Assembly: GCF_001981305.1 (NCBI RefSeq)
Contig: NZ_MSCW01000008.1
Span: 276,298 to 340,297, forward strand
Direction of reading: 5' to 3'
Source of the DNA: Marinobacter lutaoensis
GTDB taxonomy: Bacteria; Pseudomonadota; Gammaproteobacteria; Pseudomonadales; Oleiphilaceae
DNA: 64,000 bases
Positions 54,931 to 64,000 of this stretch are shown here, one piece after another (position 1 is the first letter of the stretch; each line of letters opens with the position of its first letter). The notes beneath the pieces are model-generated. The model was not told the DNA's origin, made no database searches, and was given only the letters and a program-made list of their open reading frames with translations. The translations under genes were made by a program, and so were the position numbers.

Positions 54931-55659
54931 TCAGGATGCCTGGGGCAGTTCGGCGTTGTGGTAGACGTTCTGGACGTCGTCCAGGTCGTTCAGCATATCG
55001 AGGAATTTCTCGAACAACGCCACGTCGTCGCCCTGCACCTGGGTGGTGGTCTTGGGCAGAAACTGGATCTCGTCGACGTCGAACTCAATGCCTGCGAAGG
55101 CGTCTTCCAGAGCCTGCTTGGCCTTGGCGTATTCGGTGTTGGGGGTGAACACGGTGATGCGGCCGTCCTCATTCTCGATGTCGGTGACGTCCACGTCTGC
55201 CTCCATCAACGCTTCCAGCACGGCATCCTCGTCGTCACCCTTGAAGGCGAAGATGGCGCAATGATCGAACATATGGGCGACCGCGCCCGGTGTGCCGATC
55301 TTGCACTTGGTCTTGGTGAAGGCCAGGCGTACATCGCCAAAGGTACGGTTCGGGTTGTCGGTCAGGCAGTCGACGATCACCATGCAGTTCCCGGGACCGT
55401 AGCCCTCGTAGCGGGCGGGGGAGTAGTCCTCGCCGGCGCCACCCCGGGCCTTTTCCAGGGCCTTTTCGATGACGTGGGACGGTACTTGGTCTTTCTTGGC
55501 CCGCTCGATCAGCCCCCGAAGAGACAGGTTGGCGTGCGGGTCGACACCGCCCGATTTGGCGCACATGTAGATTTCACGGCCGTACTTGCTGTAGACCTTG
55601 GTTTTCTGAGCGGCCGTCTTGGCCATGGATTCTTTGCGGTTCTGGTAGGCTCTGCCCAT
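54931..55659 (-). CDS. YebC/PmpR family protein, YeeN-like
   Basis: A 242-residue protein of the YebC/TACO1 family. It begins [14 protein letters not shown] and has [20 protein letters not shown]-like ([11 protein letters not shown]), [14 protein letters not shown] and [11 protein letters not shown] at the end. The wording fits E. coli YeeN (238) more closely than YebC, and YebC proteins have been linked to regulation and to relief of ribosome stalling at proline runs. RuvC genes, the common neighbours of yebC, are absent, which fits a paralogue. Confidence 0.9.
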   Translation of the reverse strand: MGRAYQNRKESMAKTAAQKTKVYSKYGREIYMCAKSGGVDPHANLSLRGLIERAKKDQVPSHVIEKALEKARGGAGEDYSPARYEGYGPGNCMVIVDCLTDNPNRTFGDVRLAFTKTKCKIGTPGAVAHMFDHCAIFAFKGDDEDAVLEALMEADVDVTDIENEDGRITVFTPNTEYAKAKQALEDAFAGIEFDVDEIQFLPKTTTQVQGDDVALFEKFLDMLNDLDDVQNVYHNAELPQAS

Positions 55660-55766
55660 CTGACCTGCCTCTGCTTGCGGTTCTGGGAAAGGCCGGATTT
55701 TACTCAACAAACGGGTTCGGGGACAGGTTTTCGGAGCACCGGGGCGCATAGGCCCGGTGCCCGGGC

Positions 55767-56567
55767 TCAGATGTATTCGACGGGGCGGGTGTAGTTTTCC
55801 TGAGTCAGCAGGTCGATACCGCAGGGCAGTTCGGATACCCAGTTCAGGAACCGCTCGATCATTTCCGGGCCCTCGAAGCGCTTGCCATGCTGGGGCACGA
55901 TCATGTCCACCTCCAGTTCCCGCACCATGTTGGCCCAGAACTGGCAGACCTTCCGCGAGGCGATGTAGCGACGGTGGAAGCCGATCATGCTCGGGACGTG
56001 GCGGTCGAAATCCTGCACCGGCAGGTGGTCGTCCTCGCCGCCGAGGGAGGCGCCGAGGTCACCGGAGAAGAGAATCCGGGCGACCGGATCGTAGAACTGA
56101 AGGTTGCCCACCGAGTGCATGAAGTGGGCCGGCAGGCACATGATGTAACTGTCGCCCAGCTTCACGTGGGCACCGGCGTCGGGGATGCTGATGATCCGGT
56201 CGTACACGCTGCCGGTGAGCTGGCTGGTGACATAGTTGGAGACCAGGTGGGGCAGAAACCGGGCCCAGAGGCGGGAGGTGACGACCTTGGCGCGGGTATG
56301 GACGATCCAGCGGTCGATGGCGCCGATGATGTCCGGATCCTGATGCGACGCGAACACGTAGCTCATGTTCTGGAGGTTCATGTAGCGGGAGGCGGCGACC
56401 GAAAGGGGGGTGTAGGTGAGGTCACCGCCGGGGTCGATCAGCGCTTCGTGCTTGCCGTCCACGATCAGGAACTGGTTGGACTGGACGCCCTCGCCAGTGA
56501 CCAGGGAATCGAACATCAGGCATTTGTGGTGTCCGTTATCGAACAGGACGATGGGTTCGGCGGCCAT
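55767..56567 (-). CDS. ODP-type beta-lactamase-fold diiron protein
   Basis: A 266-residue metallo-beta-lactamase fold without flavodoxin domain. The metal ligand positions read H-x-D-x-D in ASHQDPDI, then His in LPAHFMHS, Asp in LFSGDLGAS and His in VPQHGKRF, a pattern of the oxygen-binding diiron protein (ODP) and flavodiiron family. It may reduce or sense oxygen or NO. It is monocistronic by spacing, 145 bp from the neighbour upstream. Assignment to ODP is by motif only. Confidence 0.82.
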   Translation of the reverse strand: MAAEPIVLFDNGHHKCLMFDSLVTGEGVQSNQFLIVDGKHEALIDPGGDLTYTPLSVAASRYMNLQNMSYVFASHQDPDIIGAIDRWIVHTRAKVVTSRLWARFLPHLVSNYVTSQLTGSVYDRIISIPDAGAHVKLGDSYIMCLPAHFMHSVGNLQFYDPVARILFSGDLGASLGGEDDHLPVQDFDRHVPSMIGFHRRYIASRKVCQFWANMVRELEVDMIVPQHGKRFEGPEMIERFLNWVSELPCGIDLLTQENYTRPVEYI

Positions 56568-56711
56568 CTTTGTCTCCCGCTGGGTTGGTCTTCGGCACGC
56601 TAGCCGGATATTGCAAACCAGCGGGAGGTTACAGAATTGGCCAAAATCGGCTCTTGCGCCAAATCAATTTCCCGGGCGTCCCAACGTAACGGTTTGTTGC
56701 CGGGACCGGTT

Positions 56712-57140
56712 TCAGGCCATCTCCGGCACCTTCCGGATACCCCGGCGGATGCCCTGCTCCAGCGCCCGCGCCAGCAGTTTGCCGGTCCCCGGGATGCGGT
56801 CCTCGAAGGTGATGGTGTAGTGCAGGTGGGTCCGGCCATCGGGGGTGTCGGCGAAACGGATGCGGCCATGGTGATTGCGGATCGGGCTCAGGCTGCTGAT
56901 GCTGTATTCGATCAGGGTGTCCGGTTCGAAATTGAGCACGGTTTCTTCCAGCCCGATCGGGCCCAGGCCGATCTTGCGTACCGAGCCGATGCCGTTGGGG
57001 TCCGCCTGCACGCTGTCGCGGATGCGCCGGACCGGCGCGCCCAGCAGGCGCCCGAAACGTTGATGGTCGGCAAACAGGGCAAACACCCGGCTGCGGGGAA
57101 CGTCGAAGGTTTCCTGGATCTCAATGGTATGTCGAGCCAT
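56712..57140 (-). CDS. SRPBCC (START/Bet v1-like) protein
   Basis: A 142-residue protein of the polyketide cyclase/SRPBCC fold, with MARHTIEIQETFDVPRSRVF as opening in part, FADHQRFGRLLG and HLHYTITFED near the end. The fold binds hydrophobic ligands in a deep pocket; the ligand here is unknown. No operon partner. It lies convergent with nothing, between the ODP gene and the AraC gene on the same strand. Confidence 0.85.
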   Translation of the reverse strand: MARHTIEIQETFDVPRSRVFALFADHQRFGRLLGAPVRRIRDSVQADPNGIGSVRKIGLGPIGLEETVLNFEPDTLIEYSISSLSPIRNHHGRIRFADTPDGRTHLHYTITFEDRIPGTGKLLARALEQGIRRGIRKVPEMA

Positions 57141-57234
57141 GGAGTTATCTCTTGTTGTTGGTTGTTGCGCTCAAGATTAGCGACTTCGGGCGGTCAACAA
57201 AAGTGGCCGGAGGCGCGTCAGGTCGGCCTGGCCT

Positions 57235-58155
57235 TCAATGCCGCGCGGTGTGCCGGTAGTCCCGGGGGGACTGCCCCATGATCTTCTTGAACAGCCGGGA
57301 AAAATAGTAGGCATCGTCATAGCCCAGGCGGCGGCTGATTTCGGCGAAGCTCAGTTCGGTGGTGTCCAGCATTTGGCAGGCCCGCTCCACTTTCAGGTGC
57401 AGGAAGTGCTGGATCGGTGCGGTGCCGGTCTGCTCCCGGTAGCGGGTGGCGAAGTGGGCCGGCGACAGCCCCGCCAGGTCTGCCAGCTGCTCCAGGGCCA
57501 GGCGCTCGTCCAGATGTTCGCGCATATAGCCGTGGATCGTGTCCAGGTCCAGGGTGCGATCCGGCCGTACCTCCTCCGGACTCAGGGGAATGGCGGCCAG
57601 CAGCTGGCGTAACCGGTTGGCGGCGTGAACCAGTCCGCGCATGCGAAATCCGGTCTGGCGCACCGACAGCAGGCCGTTGAAATCCACCAGTAGCCGTGGC
57701 TGCCGGCCCACGGAGCGGATGCGGGTCTGTTCGTCGAAGCCGAGATAGGCATGAAATTCCGGAGCCAGGGGACCGGTGTAGTGGACCCAGTGGATGGTCC
57801 AGGGGTTGTCCGGGTCGGCGGTGTAGCGGTGGCTGGCGCCGGCGGGCAACAGCACCAGGTCGCCGGCCTCCACGGTATGGGGCGTACCGGCGACATTGAG
57901 GAACGCCCGGCCGTCGGTGCAGTAGATCAAAAGATTGTCGTGGTGATGCTCTCGGTGCATGTGGTGCCCGGCTGCTTTCCGGTAATGGCCAAAGGCCAGG
58001 GGATACAGTTCCCGGGTCAACGGGTGACTGGACAGCAAGCGAACAATGGGCTCCGGTACCACATAGCGGACGCTGTCCGGGGGCACCGGCCACTGTGAGG
58101 TTTGCGCGGCTTTTTTGGGGGGAGCGGTCAGGGTCATCGAAAAATAATCCATCAT
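57235..58155 (-). CDS. mmsR: AraC-family regulator, probable MmsR
   Basis: A 306-residue regulator with a cupin-like N-terminal effector domain ([13 protein letters not shown]) and a C-terminal pair of HTH motifs: [19 protein letters not shown] and [19 protein letters not shown]. It is divergent from the valine degradation operon, the same arrangement as mmsR-mmsAB in P. aeruginosa, where MmsR activates the operon. Two ATG codons (58155, 58152) are possible starts, neither with a clear ribosome site. Confidence 0.88.
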   Translation of the reverse strand: MMDYFSMTLTAPPKKAAQTSQWPVPPDSVRYVVPEPIVRLLSSHPLTRELYPLAFGHYRKAAGHHMHREHHHDNLLIYCTDGRAFLNVAGTPHTVEAGDLVLLPAGASHRYTADPDNPWTIHWVHYTGPLAPEFHAYLGFDEQTRIRSVGRQPRLLVDFNGLLSVRQTGFRMRGLVHAANRLRQLLAAIPLSPEEVRPDRTLDLDTIHGYMREHLDERLALEQLADLAGLSPAHFATRYREQTGTAPIQHFLHLKVERACQMLDTTELSFAEISRRLGYDDAYYFSRLFKKIMGQSPRDYRHTARH

Positions 58156-58215
58156 GACCGAAATTTAGTCAATCACACCCGGGCCGGGGCCATGCTAGTC
58201 TCTGGTGCACATCGT

Positions 58216-58238
58216 GACCCGGACCCGCTGTCCGGGTC
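58216..58238 (+). terminator. Leader hairpin upstream of mmsA
   Basis: GACCCGGA (58216-58223) pairs exactly with TCCGGGTC (58231-58238) over a 7-base loop, followed by GTTTT, and lies 34 bp before mmsA. It would sit in the mRNA leader if the promoter is upstream. It could be an attenuator or, if the start lies later, unimportant. Confidence 0.45.
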
Positions 58239-58272
58239 GTTTTCCCGCATAACAACAAACAGGGATACCCAC

Positions 58273-59766
58273 ATGAAACACGTTCCCCAGTACATCGGTG
58301 GTGACTTCGTTCAGAGCGAGACCCGCGACTGGATCGACGTCACCAATCCCGCCACCAACGAAGTGATCGCACGCGTGCCCTGTGCCACCGAGGCGGAGAT
58401 GCGCCGCGCCATCGACCATGCCGGTGAGGTGTTCCGGACCTGGAAGGAAGTGCCGGTCTCCGAGCGGGCTCGGGTGATGCTGCGTTACCAGGCTCTGCTC
58501 AAAGAGCACCACGATGAGATCGCCGAAATCCTGTCCCAAGAAACCGGTAAAACGTTTGATGACGCCAAGGGCGACGTCTGGCGGGGGATCGAGGTGGTTG
58601 AGCACGCGGCCAATGTGGCGTCACTGATGATGGGCGAAACCGTCGAGAACGTGGCCCGGGAGGTGGATACCCACTCCTGGATCCAGCCGCTGGGCGTGTG
58701 CGCCGGCATCACCCCGTTCAACTTCCCGGCGATGATCCCGCTGTGGATGTTCCCCATGGCCATCGCCTGCGGCAACACCTTCGTGCTCAAGCCCTCCGAA
58801 CAGGATCCGCTGACCCCGATGCGCCTGGCCGAGCTGTTCGAACAGGCCGGCGCGCCCAAGGGCGTGCTGCAGGTGGTGCACGGAGCCAAGGCCCAGGTGG
58901 ATACGTTGTTGACCGACCCGGCCATCAAGGCGATCTCCTTCGTCGGTTCGGTGCCGGTCGGCCGTTACATCTATGAAACCGGCACCCGCCACATGAAGCG
59001 CGTCCAGAGCTTTGCCGGGGCCAAGAACCACATGGTGATCATGCCGGACGCCGACAAGCAGCAGGTCATCAATGCCCTGGTGGGCGCTTCCGTCGGCGCC
59101 GCCGGCCAGCGCTGCATGGCGATTTCCGTGGCGGTGTTCGTGGGCGAGGCCCAGCAGTGGATTCCGGAACTGAAGGAAGCCATGGCCAAAGTGCGTCCGG
59201 GAGCCTGGAACGACCCGGGCGCCAGCTACGGCCCGGTGATCAGCGCCAAGGCGAAAGAGCGCATCGAGACCCTGATCGCCCGTGGTGAGGCCCAGGGGGC
59301 CAAGCTGCTGCTCGATGGCCGGGGTTGCACCGTGGATGGATTCCCGGACGGCAACTGGGTAGGGCCGACCCTGTTCTCGGAAGTCACTCCGGACATGGAC
59401 ATTTACAAGGAGGAGATCTTCGGCCCGGTCCTGTCCTGCATGCACGTGGACTCCCTAGGCGAGGCCATCGATCTGATCAACCGGAGCCCCTACGGCAACG
59501 GTACCTCCATCTTCACCAATTCCGGTGGCGCGGCCCGGCGTTTCCAGCACGAGATCGACGTGGGCCAGGTGGGCGTCAACATTCCCATCCCGGTGCCGCT
59601 GCCGTTCTTCTCCTTCACCGGCTGGAAGGGGTCGTTCTACGGCGACCAGCACGCCTACGGCAAGCAGGCGGTGCGCTTCTACACCGAGACCAAAACCGTG
59701 ACGTCCCGTTGGTTCTCCAGCGAGGCCATATCCACGGAAGCCAACTTCTCCATCCAGCTTCGTTGA
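58273..59766 (+). CDS. mmsA: Methylmalonate-semialdehyde dehydrogenase (acylating)
   Basis: A 497-residue aldehyde dehydrogenase that makes propionyl-CoA from methylmalonate semialdehyde with NAD and CoA, the last step of valine breakdown. The catalytic Cys is C281 in [18 protein letters not shown]-like text reads [16 protein letters not shown], and [15 protein letters not shown] is characteristic of MMSDH. ATG 58273 follows a weak ribosome site (AGGGAT). It leads the operon mmsA-acyl-CoA dehydrogenase-enoyl-CoA hydratase-hydrolase-mmsB. Confidence 0.95.
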   Translation: MKHVPQYIGGDFVQSETRDWIDVTNPATNEVIARVPCATEAEMRRAIDHAGEVFRTWKEVPVSERARVMLRYQALLKEHHDEIAEILSQETGKTFDDAKGDVWRGIEVVEHAANVASLMMGETVENVAREVDTHSWIQPLGVCAGITPFNFPAMIPLWMFPMAIACGNTFVLKPSEQDPLTPMRLAELFEQAGAPKGVLQVVHGAKAQVDTLLTDPAIKAISFVGSVPVGRYIYETGTRHMKRVQSFAGAKNHMVIMPDADKQQVINALVGASVGAAGQRCMAISVAVFVGEAQQWIPELKEAMAKVRPGAWNDPGASYGPVISAKAKERIETLIARGEAQGAKLLLDGRGCTVDGFPDGNWVGPTLFSEVTPDMDIYKEEIFGPVLSCMHVDSLGEAIDLINRSPYGNGTSIFTNSGGAARRFQHEIDVGQVGVNIPIPVPLPFFSFTGWKGSFYGDQHAYGKQAVRFYTETKTVTSRWFSSEAISTEANFSIQLR

Positions 59767-59786
59767 CCGCGTTGAGGGTGAAATCT

Positions 59787-59808
59787 GGGGCCGGGAGCGA
59801 CCGGCCCC
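59787..59808 (+). other. Intercistronic hairpin between mmsA and the acyl-CoA dehydrogenase gene
   Basis: GGGGCCGG (59787-59794) pairs exactly with CCGGCCCC (59801-59808) over 6 bases, in the 87-bp gap. No T run. It may stabilise the upstream mRNA or lower read-through, making mmsA more abundant than later genes. Confidence 0.45.
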
Positions 59809-59853
59809 CTGTCTCCGTGCTTGCACGCACCCTCGAAACACAGGAGCCAGGCA

Positions 59854-61020
59854 ATGGACTTCAATCTCACTGACGATCAGCTCGCGTTCCGCGAGGCGGC
59901 CCGTGCCTTCGCCGAGAAATCCATAGCGCCGCACGCCGCCCGCTGGGACGAGGAGCACATCTTTCCGGTGGACGTGCTGCGTGAGGCCGGCGAGATGGGA
60001 TTCATGGGCATGTACACCCCGGAAGCCCTGGGCGGCATGGGGCTGTCCCGACTCGACACCTCGGTGATCGTCGAGGAACTGGCCGCCGCCTGTCCCTCGA
60101 CCGCCGCTTTCATCACCATCCACAACATGGCGACCTGGATGGTGGCCAGTTTCGCCTCCGACGACCTGCGCCAGGAAATCGTCCCGAAACTGGCCTCCGG
60201 ACAATGGCTGGCCTCCTACTGCTTGACCGAGCCCGGTGCCGGTTCCGACGCCGCCAGCCTGCGGACCCGAGCGGTCCGGGACGGCGACCGCTACGTCATC
60301 AATGGCAGCAAGATGTTCATCTCCGGTGCCGGCAGCACCGACATTCTGGTGCTGATGGCCCGCACCGGCGATGCCGACAGCGGGGCCCGGGGCATTTCCA
60401 CCTTCGTGATCCCGGCCGACGCCGAAGGGATTTCCTACGGCAAGAACGAGGACAAAATGGGCTGGCACAGCCAGCCGACCCGGCTGGTTACCCTGGAGGA
60501 CGTGCGCATTCCCGCCAGCAACCGGGTGGGCGAGGAGGGCCAGGGGTTTGCCATCGCCATGAAAGGACTGGATGGCGGCCGGCTCAACATCGCTACCTGC
60601 TCGTTGGGCGGTGCCCGCTCGGCCCTGCTGAGGGCCCGCAACTACCTGCACGAACGGCAGCAGTTTGGCAAGCCACTGGCGGCCTTTCAGGCGCTGCAGT
60701 TCAAGCTGGCGGACATGGCCACCAACCTGGTGGCGGCACGTCAGATGGTGCGCCTGGGGGCTTTCAAGCTCGACAGCGGCGACCCCGAGGCGACGCTGTT
60801 TTGCGCCATGGCCAAGCGTTTCGCCACCGACGCCTGCTTCGAGGTAGCGAACGAGGCGCTGCAGCTGCACGGTGGCTACGGCTACATCCGAGAGTACCCG
60901 CTCGAGCGTTACCTACGGGACCTGCGGGTACACCAGATCCTTGAAGGAACCAACGAAATCATGCGCCTGATCGTGGCGCGTCGTGTGCTGGAGGCCGGTG
61001 TGGCCGAGGCCATGAATTAA
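59854..61020 (+). CDS. Acyl-CoA dehydrogenase, probable isobutyryl-CoA dehydrogenase
   Basis: A 388-residue FAD enzyme. CLTEPGAGSDAASL is the FAD-binding segment and catalytic Glu is E364 in LEGTNEIMRL, the position used in short-chain members. HGGYGYIREYPLERYLRD precedes it. In the valine pathway this step oxidises isobutyryl-CoA to methacrylyl-CoA. The position directly before a hydratase and hydrolase supports that substrate, although the enzyme could accept 2-methylbutyryl-CoA too. CAGGAG precedes the ATG. Confidence 0.93.
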   Translation: MDFNLTDDQLAFREAARAFAEKSIAPHAARWDEEHIFPVDVLREAGEMGFMGMYTPEALGGMGLSRLDTSVIVEELAAACPSTAAFITIHNMATWMVASFASDDLRQEIVPKLASGQWLASYCLTEPGAGSDAASLRTRAVRDGDRYVINGSKMFISGAGSTDILVLMARTGDADSGARGISTFVIPADAEGISYGKNEDKMGWHSQPTRLVTLEDVRIPASNRVGEEGQGFAIAMKGLDGGRLNIATCSLGGARSALLRARNYLHERQQFGKPLAAFQALQFKLADMATNLVAARQMVRLGAFKLDSGDPEATLFCAMAKRFATDACFEVANEALQLHGGYGYIREYPLERYLRDLRVHQILEGTNEIMRLIVARRVLEAGVAEAMN

Positions 61021-61042
61021 CCGCAAGAGACAGGAGACCCCC

Positions 61043-61822
61043 ATGAGCGAACCGATTCAGCTCGAAAAACGCGGACACATTGCGGTACTGACCATCAATA
61101 ACCCGCCGGCGAACACCTGGACGGCGGAGTCGCTGGCGGCGCTGATCCGGACCGTGGAAACCCTTGACGCTGACGACAACATCTTTGCCCTGGTGGTGAC
61201 CGGGCAGGGTGAAAAGTTCTTCTCCGCCGGCGCCGATCTGAAAACGTTTGCCGACGGGGACAAGGCCCGCGCCAACGAGATGGCGCGCCTGTTTGGTGAC
61301 GCCTTCGCCACCCTGACGGCCTTCCGGGGCGTGTCCATTGCCGCCATCAACGGATATGCCATGGGCGGGGGCCTGGAGTGCGCCATGGCCTGTGATATCC
61401 GGATCGCCGAGGCCCATGCCCAGATGGCCCTGCCGGAGGCTTCCGTGGGACTGCTGCCCTGTGCCGGCGGCACCCAGAACCTGCCCTGGCTGGTCGGCGA
61501 GGGCTGGGCCAAGCGCATGATCCTGTGCGGTGAGCGGGTCGATGCCGAGACCGCCTTGCGCATTGGTCTGGTCGAGGAGGTTGTACCCAGCGGCGAGGGG
61601 CTGGCCAAGGCCCTGGCCCTGGCCGAGGGCGCTTGTCGCCAGAGCCCGTCCGCCGTAGCCCGGTGCAAGACCCTGGTGATGAGTGCGCGGGACGGCCGCA
61701 GCCACAGCGACGGCTGGCGCATGGAGCGGGAGCTGTTCGTGGAGCTGTTCTCCACCGAGGACCAGAAAGAGGGTGTGAACGCCTTTCTGGAAAAACGCAG
61801 CCCACAGTGGAAAAACCGCTGA
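61043..61822 (+). CDS. Enoyl-CoA hydratase (methacrylyl-CoA hydratase role)
   Basis: A 259-residue crotonase. KFFSAGADLKTF begins the oxyanion region, and ALPEASVGLLPCAGGTQNLPWLVG contains the catalytic Glu of the hydratase pair in part. It should hydrate methacrylyl-CoA to 3-hydroxyisobutyryl-CoA. It follows the dehydrogenase by 22 bp and precedes the hydrolase by 18 bp, so cotranscription is very likely. Confidence 0.92.
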   Translation: MSEPIQLEKRGHIAVLTINNPPANTWTAESLAALIRTVETLDADDNIFALVVTGQGEKFFSAGADLKTFADGDKARANEMARLFGDAFATLTAFRGVSIAAINGYAMGGGLECAMACDIRIAEAHAQMALPEASVGLLPCAGGTQNLPWLVGEGWAKRMILCGERVDAETALRIGLVEEVVPSGEGLAKALALAEGACRQSPSAVARCKTLVMSARDGRSHSDGWRMERELFVELFSTEDQKEGVNAFLEKRSPQWKNR

Positions 61823-61840
61823 GGCGGGGGAGAGGGTGTG

Positions 61841-62932
61841 ATGAGCGACCAACCTCTGGTGTTCGAAGAGTGGCCGGCGGGTGATGCGTCGGTCATTGCC
61901 GCGGTCCGGATCCATTCCCCGCGTAATCTCAACTCCCTGTCACTGGACATGATCCGACTGCTGCGGCCCCGCCTGGAGGCGTGGGCCGAGGATGAACGGG
62001 TGGTTGCGGTCTGGCTGGAGGCGGAAGGCGACAAGGCATTCTGCGCCGGCGGCGACATTGTGTCCCTGTACCGGAGCATGACTGAGCCCGGCGGCTCCGA
62101 CCTGGGCGAGGCCTTCTTCCGGGAGGAATACCAGCTCGACCACCAGATTCACGAATTTCCCAAGCCGGTGATCTGCTGGGGGCACGGCATCGTCATGGGC
62201 GGCGGCATCGGCCTGATGGTAGGCGCCTCGCACCGGGTGGTAACGGAAGCCTCTCGCCTGGCCATGCCGGAGGTGAACATCGGCCTCTACCCGGACGTGG
62301 GGGCCGGCTGGTTCCTGAACCGGATGCCGGGCCGGCTGGGGCTGTTTCTGGGCCTGACCGGGGCCCGCATGAACGCCGCCGATGCGTTATACACGGGCAT
62401 GGCCGACCGCTTCATCCAGCATGCCTTCAAGAGCCAGGTGATCGACACCCTGCGGGGCGAGCGCTGGCAGGGACGGGACGCCCACGGGGTGATCGGCAGC
62501 GTGCTGCGTCAGTTCGAGGCTCGTAGCCGAGAAGCACTGCCGGAGTCGCCGCTGCGCCGGCATTACGACGACATCCAGAGGGCCACAGACGCCGATACGC
62601 TGGTGGACACGGTAGCCCAGCTGCAGGAGCTGGCGGGCCGTGACGACTGGCTCGGCAAGAGCGTGCGCGGTCTGACCAACGCTTCGCCCACCTCGTTGGC
62701 GCTGACCTGGCGGCACCTGCGCTCCTGCCGGCTGGAGGGCTTGCGGGCGGTGCTGGATAAGGAACGGGTGCTGTCGGTCAACTGCTTGCACAAGGGCGAA
62801 TTCGCGGAGGGAGTCCGGGCGCTGCTGATCGACAAGGACCTGCAGCCGCGTTGGCGATACCCCTCCCTGGTCGATCTGGACACCGACTGGATCGAGGATT
62901 TCTTCCGGGAACACGACAACAACAAGAGGTAG
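61841..62932 (+). CDS. 3-hydroxyisobutyryl-CoA hydrolase
   Basis: A 363-residue crotonase-fold thioesterase of the HIBCH type, longer than hydratases. CAGGDIVSLYR, HGIVMGGGIGLMVGASHRVVTE (in part) and AMPEVNIGLYPDVGAGWFLNR are the family marks. It releases 3-hydroxyisobutyrate from its CoA ester. ATG 61841 is chosen over the GTG 61838 because GAGAGG is then spaced normally. It sits between hydratase and mmsB. Confidence 0.93.
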   Translation: MSDQPLVFEEWPAGDASVIAAVRIHSPRNLNSLSLDMIRLLRPRLEAWAEDERVVAVWLEAEGDKAFCAGGDIVSLYRSMTEPGGSDLGEAFFREEYQLDHQIHEFPKPVICWGHGIVMGGGIGLMVGASHRVVTEASRLAMPEVNIGLYPDVGAGWFLNRMPGRLGLFLGLTGARMNAADALYTGMADRFIQHAFKSQVIDTLRGERWQGRDAHGVIGSVLRQFEARSREALPESPLRRHYDDIQRATDADTLVDTVAQLQELAGRDDWLGKSVRGLTNASPTSLALTWRHLRSCRLEGLRAVLDKERVLSVNCLHKGEFAEGVRALLIDKDLQPRWRYPSLVDLDTDWIEDFFREHDNNKR

Positions 62933-62942
62933 GAGAATCGAC

Positions 62943-63839
62943 ATGGCGAAGATAACGTTTATCGGCCTTGGCAACATGGGGGGGCCCATGGCGGCCAATC
63001 TGCTCAAGGCCGGCCATCAGGTCACTGTATTCGATCTGTCCCAGGCCGCCGTCGAGGCCCTGGTGGCCGACGGGGCCCGTACCGCCGGCTCCGCCCGGGA
63101 CGCCGCCGTGGGCGCCGAGTGTGTCATCACCATGCTGCCGGCGGGGCAGCACGTGGAAGCGGTGTATCTGGGGGAGGACGGGCTGCTGGCGGCGTTGCCC
63201 CAGGGTACCCTGGTCATCGACTCCTCCACCATTGCGCCGGAAACCGCCCGTGATGTGGCCGAGGCCGCCAGGGCCCGGGGGCTGGCGTTCATGGATGCGC
63301 CGGTCTCCGGTGGCGTGGGGGGCGCGCGGGCGGGCACACTCACCTTCATCTGCGGCGGCGAGGCCGACACCTTCGAGCGGGTCCGTCCGATCCTCGAAGG
63401 CATGGGCAAGAACATTTTCCACGCTGGCCCCCACGGCTCCGGCCAGGTGGCAAAAATCTGCAACAACATGCTGCTGGCGATCCTGATGACGGGGACCAGC
63501 GAGGCCCTGGCTCTGGGGGTCAGGAATGGCCTGGATCCGGCGGTGCTCTCGGAAATCATGAAGCAGAGCTCCGGGGGTAACTGGGCGCTGAACGTCTACA
63601 ATCCCTGGCCCGGGGTGATGGATGGCGTGCCGGCATCGCGCGGGTATGAAGGCGGTTTCCTGGTCAAGCTGATGGCCAAGGATCTGGGGCTGGCGTTCGA
63701 CAACGCAGTCAGAAACCAGGCCGCTATCCCCATGGGCAGCTTGGCCCGTAACCTGTTCCAGCTGCACGCCGGGCAGGGGAACGAGGACCTGGATTTTTCC
63801 AGCATCCAGCGGCTGTACCACCCCGACGCGGGGGCGTGA
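62943..63839 (+). CDS. mmsB: 3-hydroxyisobutyrate dehydrogenase
   Basis: A 298-residue beta-hydroxyacid dehydrogenase. The Rossmann start is FIGLGNMGGPMAANLLKAGH, then FMDAPVSGGVGGARAGTL, and catalytic Lys in GQVAKICNNM. It oxidises 3-hydroxyisobutyrate to methylmalonate semialdehyde, the substrate of MmsA. It is the last gene of the operon; a hairpin follows at 63846-63879. Length equals other MmsB proteins (about 298). Confidence 0.95.
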   Translation: MAKITFIGLGNMGGPMAANLLKAGHQVTVFDLSQAAVEALVADGARTAGSARDAAVGAECVITMLPAGQHVEAVYLGEDGLLAALPQGTLVIDSSTIAPETARDVAEAARARGLAFMDAPVSGGVGGARAGTLTFICGGEADTFERVRPILEGMGKNIFHAGPHGSGQVAKICNNMLLAILMTGTSEALALGVRNGLDPAVLSEIMKQSSGGNWALNVYNPWPGVMDGVPASRGYEGGFLVKLMAKDLGLAFDNAVRNQAAIPMGSLARNLFQLHAGQGNEDLDFSSIQRLYHPDAGA

Positions 63840-63845
63840 GCTGCT

Positions 63846-63879
63846 CAGCCCGGGCACTGGATTTTCAGCGCCCGGGCTG
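63846..63879 (+). terminator. Hairpin after mmsB
   Basis: CAGCCCGGGC (63846-63855) pairs exactly with GCCCGGGCTG (63870-63879) over a 14-base loop, then TAATTTT. It begins 7 bp after the mmsB stop and closes the valine operon. Confidence 0.6.
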
Positions 63880-63973
63880 GTAATTTTCACGCTGCCGGGT
63901 CCGCCTGCCGTCATGGAATCGACGAGGCCGCCCCGCGAACAATGGATGGACCCCCTCTTCAAGGATTGAAGCC

Positions 63974-64000
63974 ATGCCCCAGGCCACTGGATTGCAGTTC
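63974..64000 (+). CDS. Possible start of a further gene, cut by the window edge
   Basis: An ATG at 63974 follows AAGGA (63961-63965) at a normal distance and stays open for nine codons to the edge (MPQATGLQF). The 135 bp before it hold only the mmsB hairpin and no other feature. Too short to name. Confidence 0.3.

Overview
This 64 kb window is a stretch of ordinary chromosome from a high-GC gammaproteobacterium, most likely Marinobacter or a close relative. The best taxonomic clue is a 512-residue fatty acyl-CoA reductase (4812-6350) of the Marinobacter wax-ester type. Other pointers are an acetyl-CoA synthetase followed directly by an ErdR/CrbR-type response regulator, a PA2778/PA2779-type gene pair, and a rich set of acyl-CoA enzymes. 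Genes are dense and lie on both strands. I see no rRNA or tRNA gene, insertion sequence, prophage or CRISPR array. All placement is from reading sequence and recalled family motifs; no database search was run.

Layout. 1-3114 (minus): a REC-PAS-GGDEF regulator cut by the window edge, and a HDOD-GAF-histidine kinase. 3335-6350 (plus): a MinD/FleN-like ATPase, then fatty acyl-CoA reductase. 6630-9283: acetyl-CoA synthetase and its likely regulator. 9358-14899: hydroxyacid dehydrogenase, two aminotransferases, a DUF1439-type lipoprotein and an isocitrate/tartrate-type dehydrogenase. 15093-16244: EAL protein and a small membrane protein. 16238-22193: a LysR regulator divergent from an operon of acyl-CoA dehydrogenase, SDR, APH-family kinase, histidine phosphatase, SDR and DUF2798. 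22209-27818: PBP4-type peptidase, a hydroxylase-like protein with a tandem thioredoxin-fold partner, aldo/keto reductase, GFA protein and a PQQ-type sugar dehydrogenase. 27888-32574: an iron island bounded by two Fur-like boxes (a 36-residue membrane peptide and an overlapping fhuCDB-fhuF operon). 32600-38739: ABC exporter, YaiI, PhnA and a three-gene 2-oxoacid dehydrogenase operon. 38828-52669: housekeeping and accessory genes, including GGDEF-EAL protein, copper chaperone, MtfA, RNase Z, dienoyl-CoA isomerase, CPBP protease, LysE/ArgO exporter, DJ-1, esterase, ThpR and fetAB. 52661-57140: C39 peptidase lipoprotein with a PA2779-like partner, glutamine amidotransferase, a YeeN-like YebC protein, an ODP-type diiron protein and an SRPBCC protein. 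57235-63839: AraC regulator divergent from a complete valine catabolic operon ending in mmsB.

Taken together the genes describe an aerobic lipid- and organic-acid-using marine bacterium. Acetate, valine, unsaturated fatty acids and possibly 4-hydroxy acids are converted to acyl-CoA intermediates, carbon can be stored as fatty alcohol or wax ester, iron is taken up as ferric siderophore, and several c-di-GMP and two-component proteins sense the environment. The least explained parts are the C39/PA2779 pair (52661-54054), the kinase/dehydrogenase/phosphatase operon (17261-22193), the hydroxylase plus tandem thioredoxin-fold pair (24058-25340) and the Fur-linked 36-residue ORF (27950-28060).
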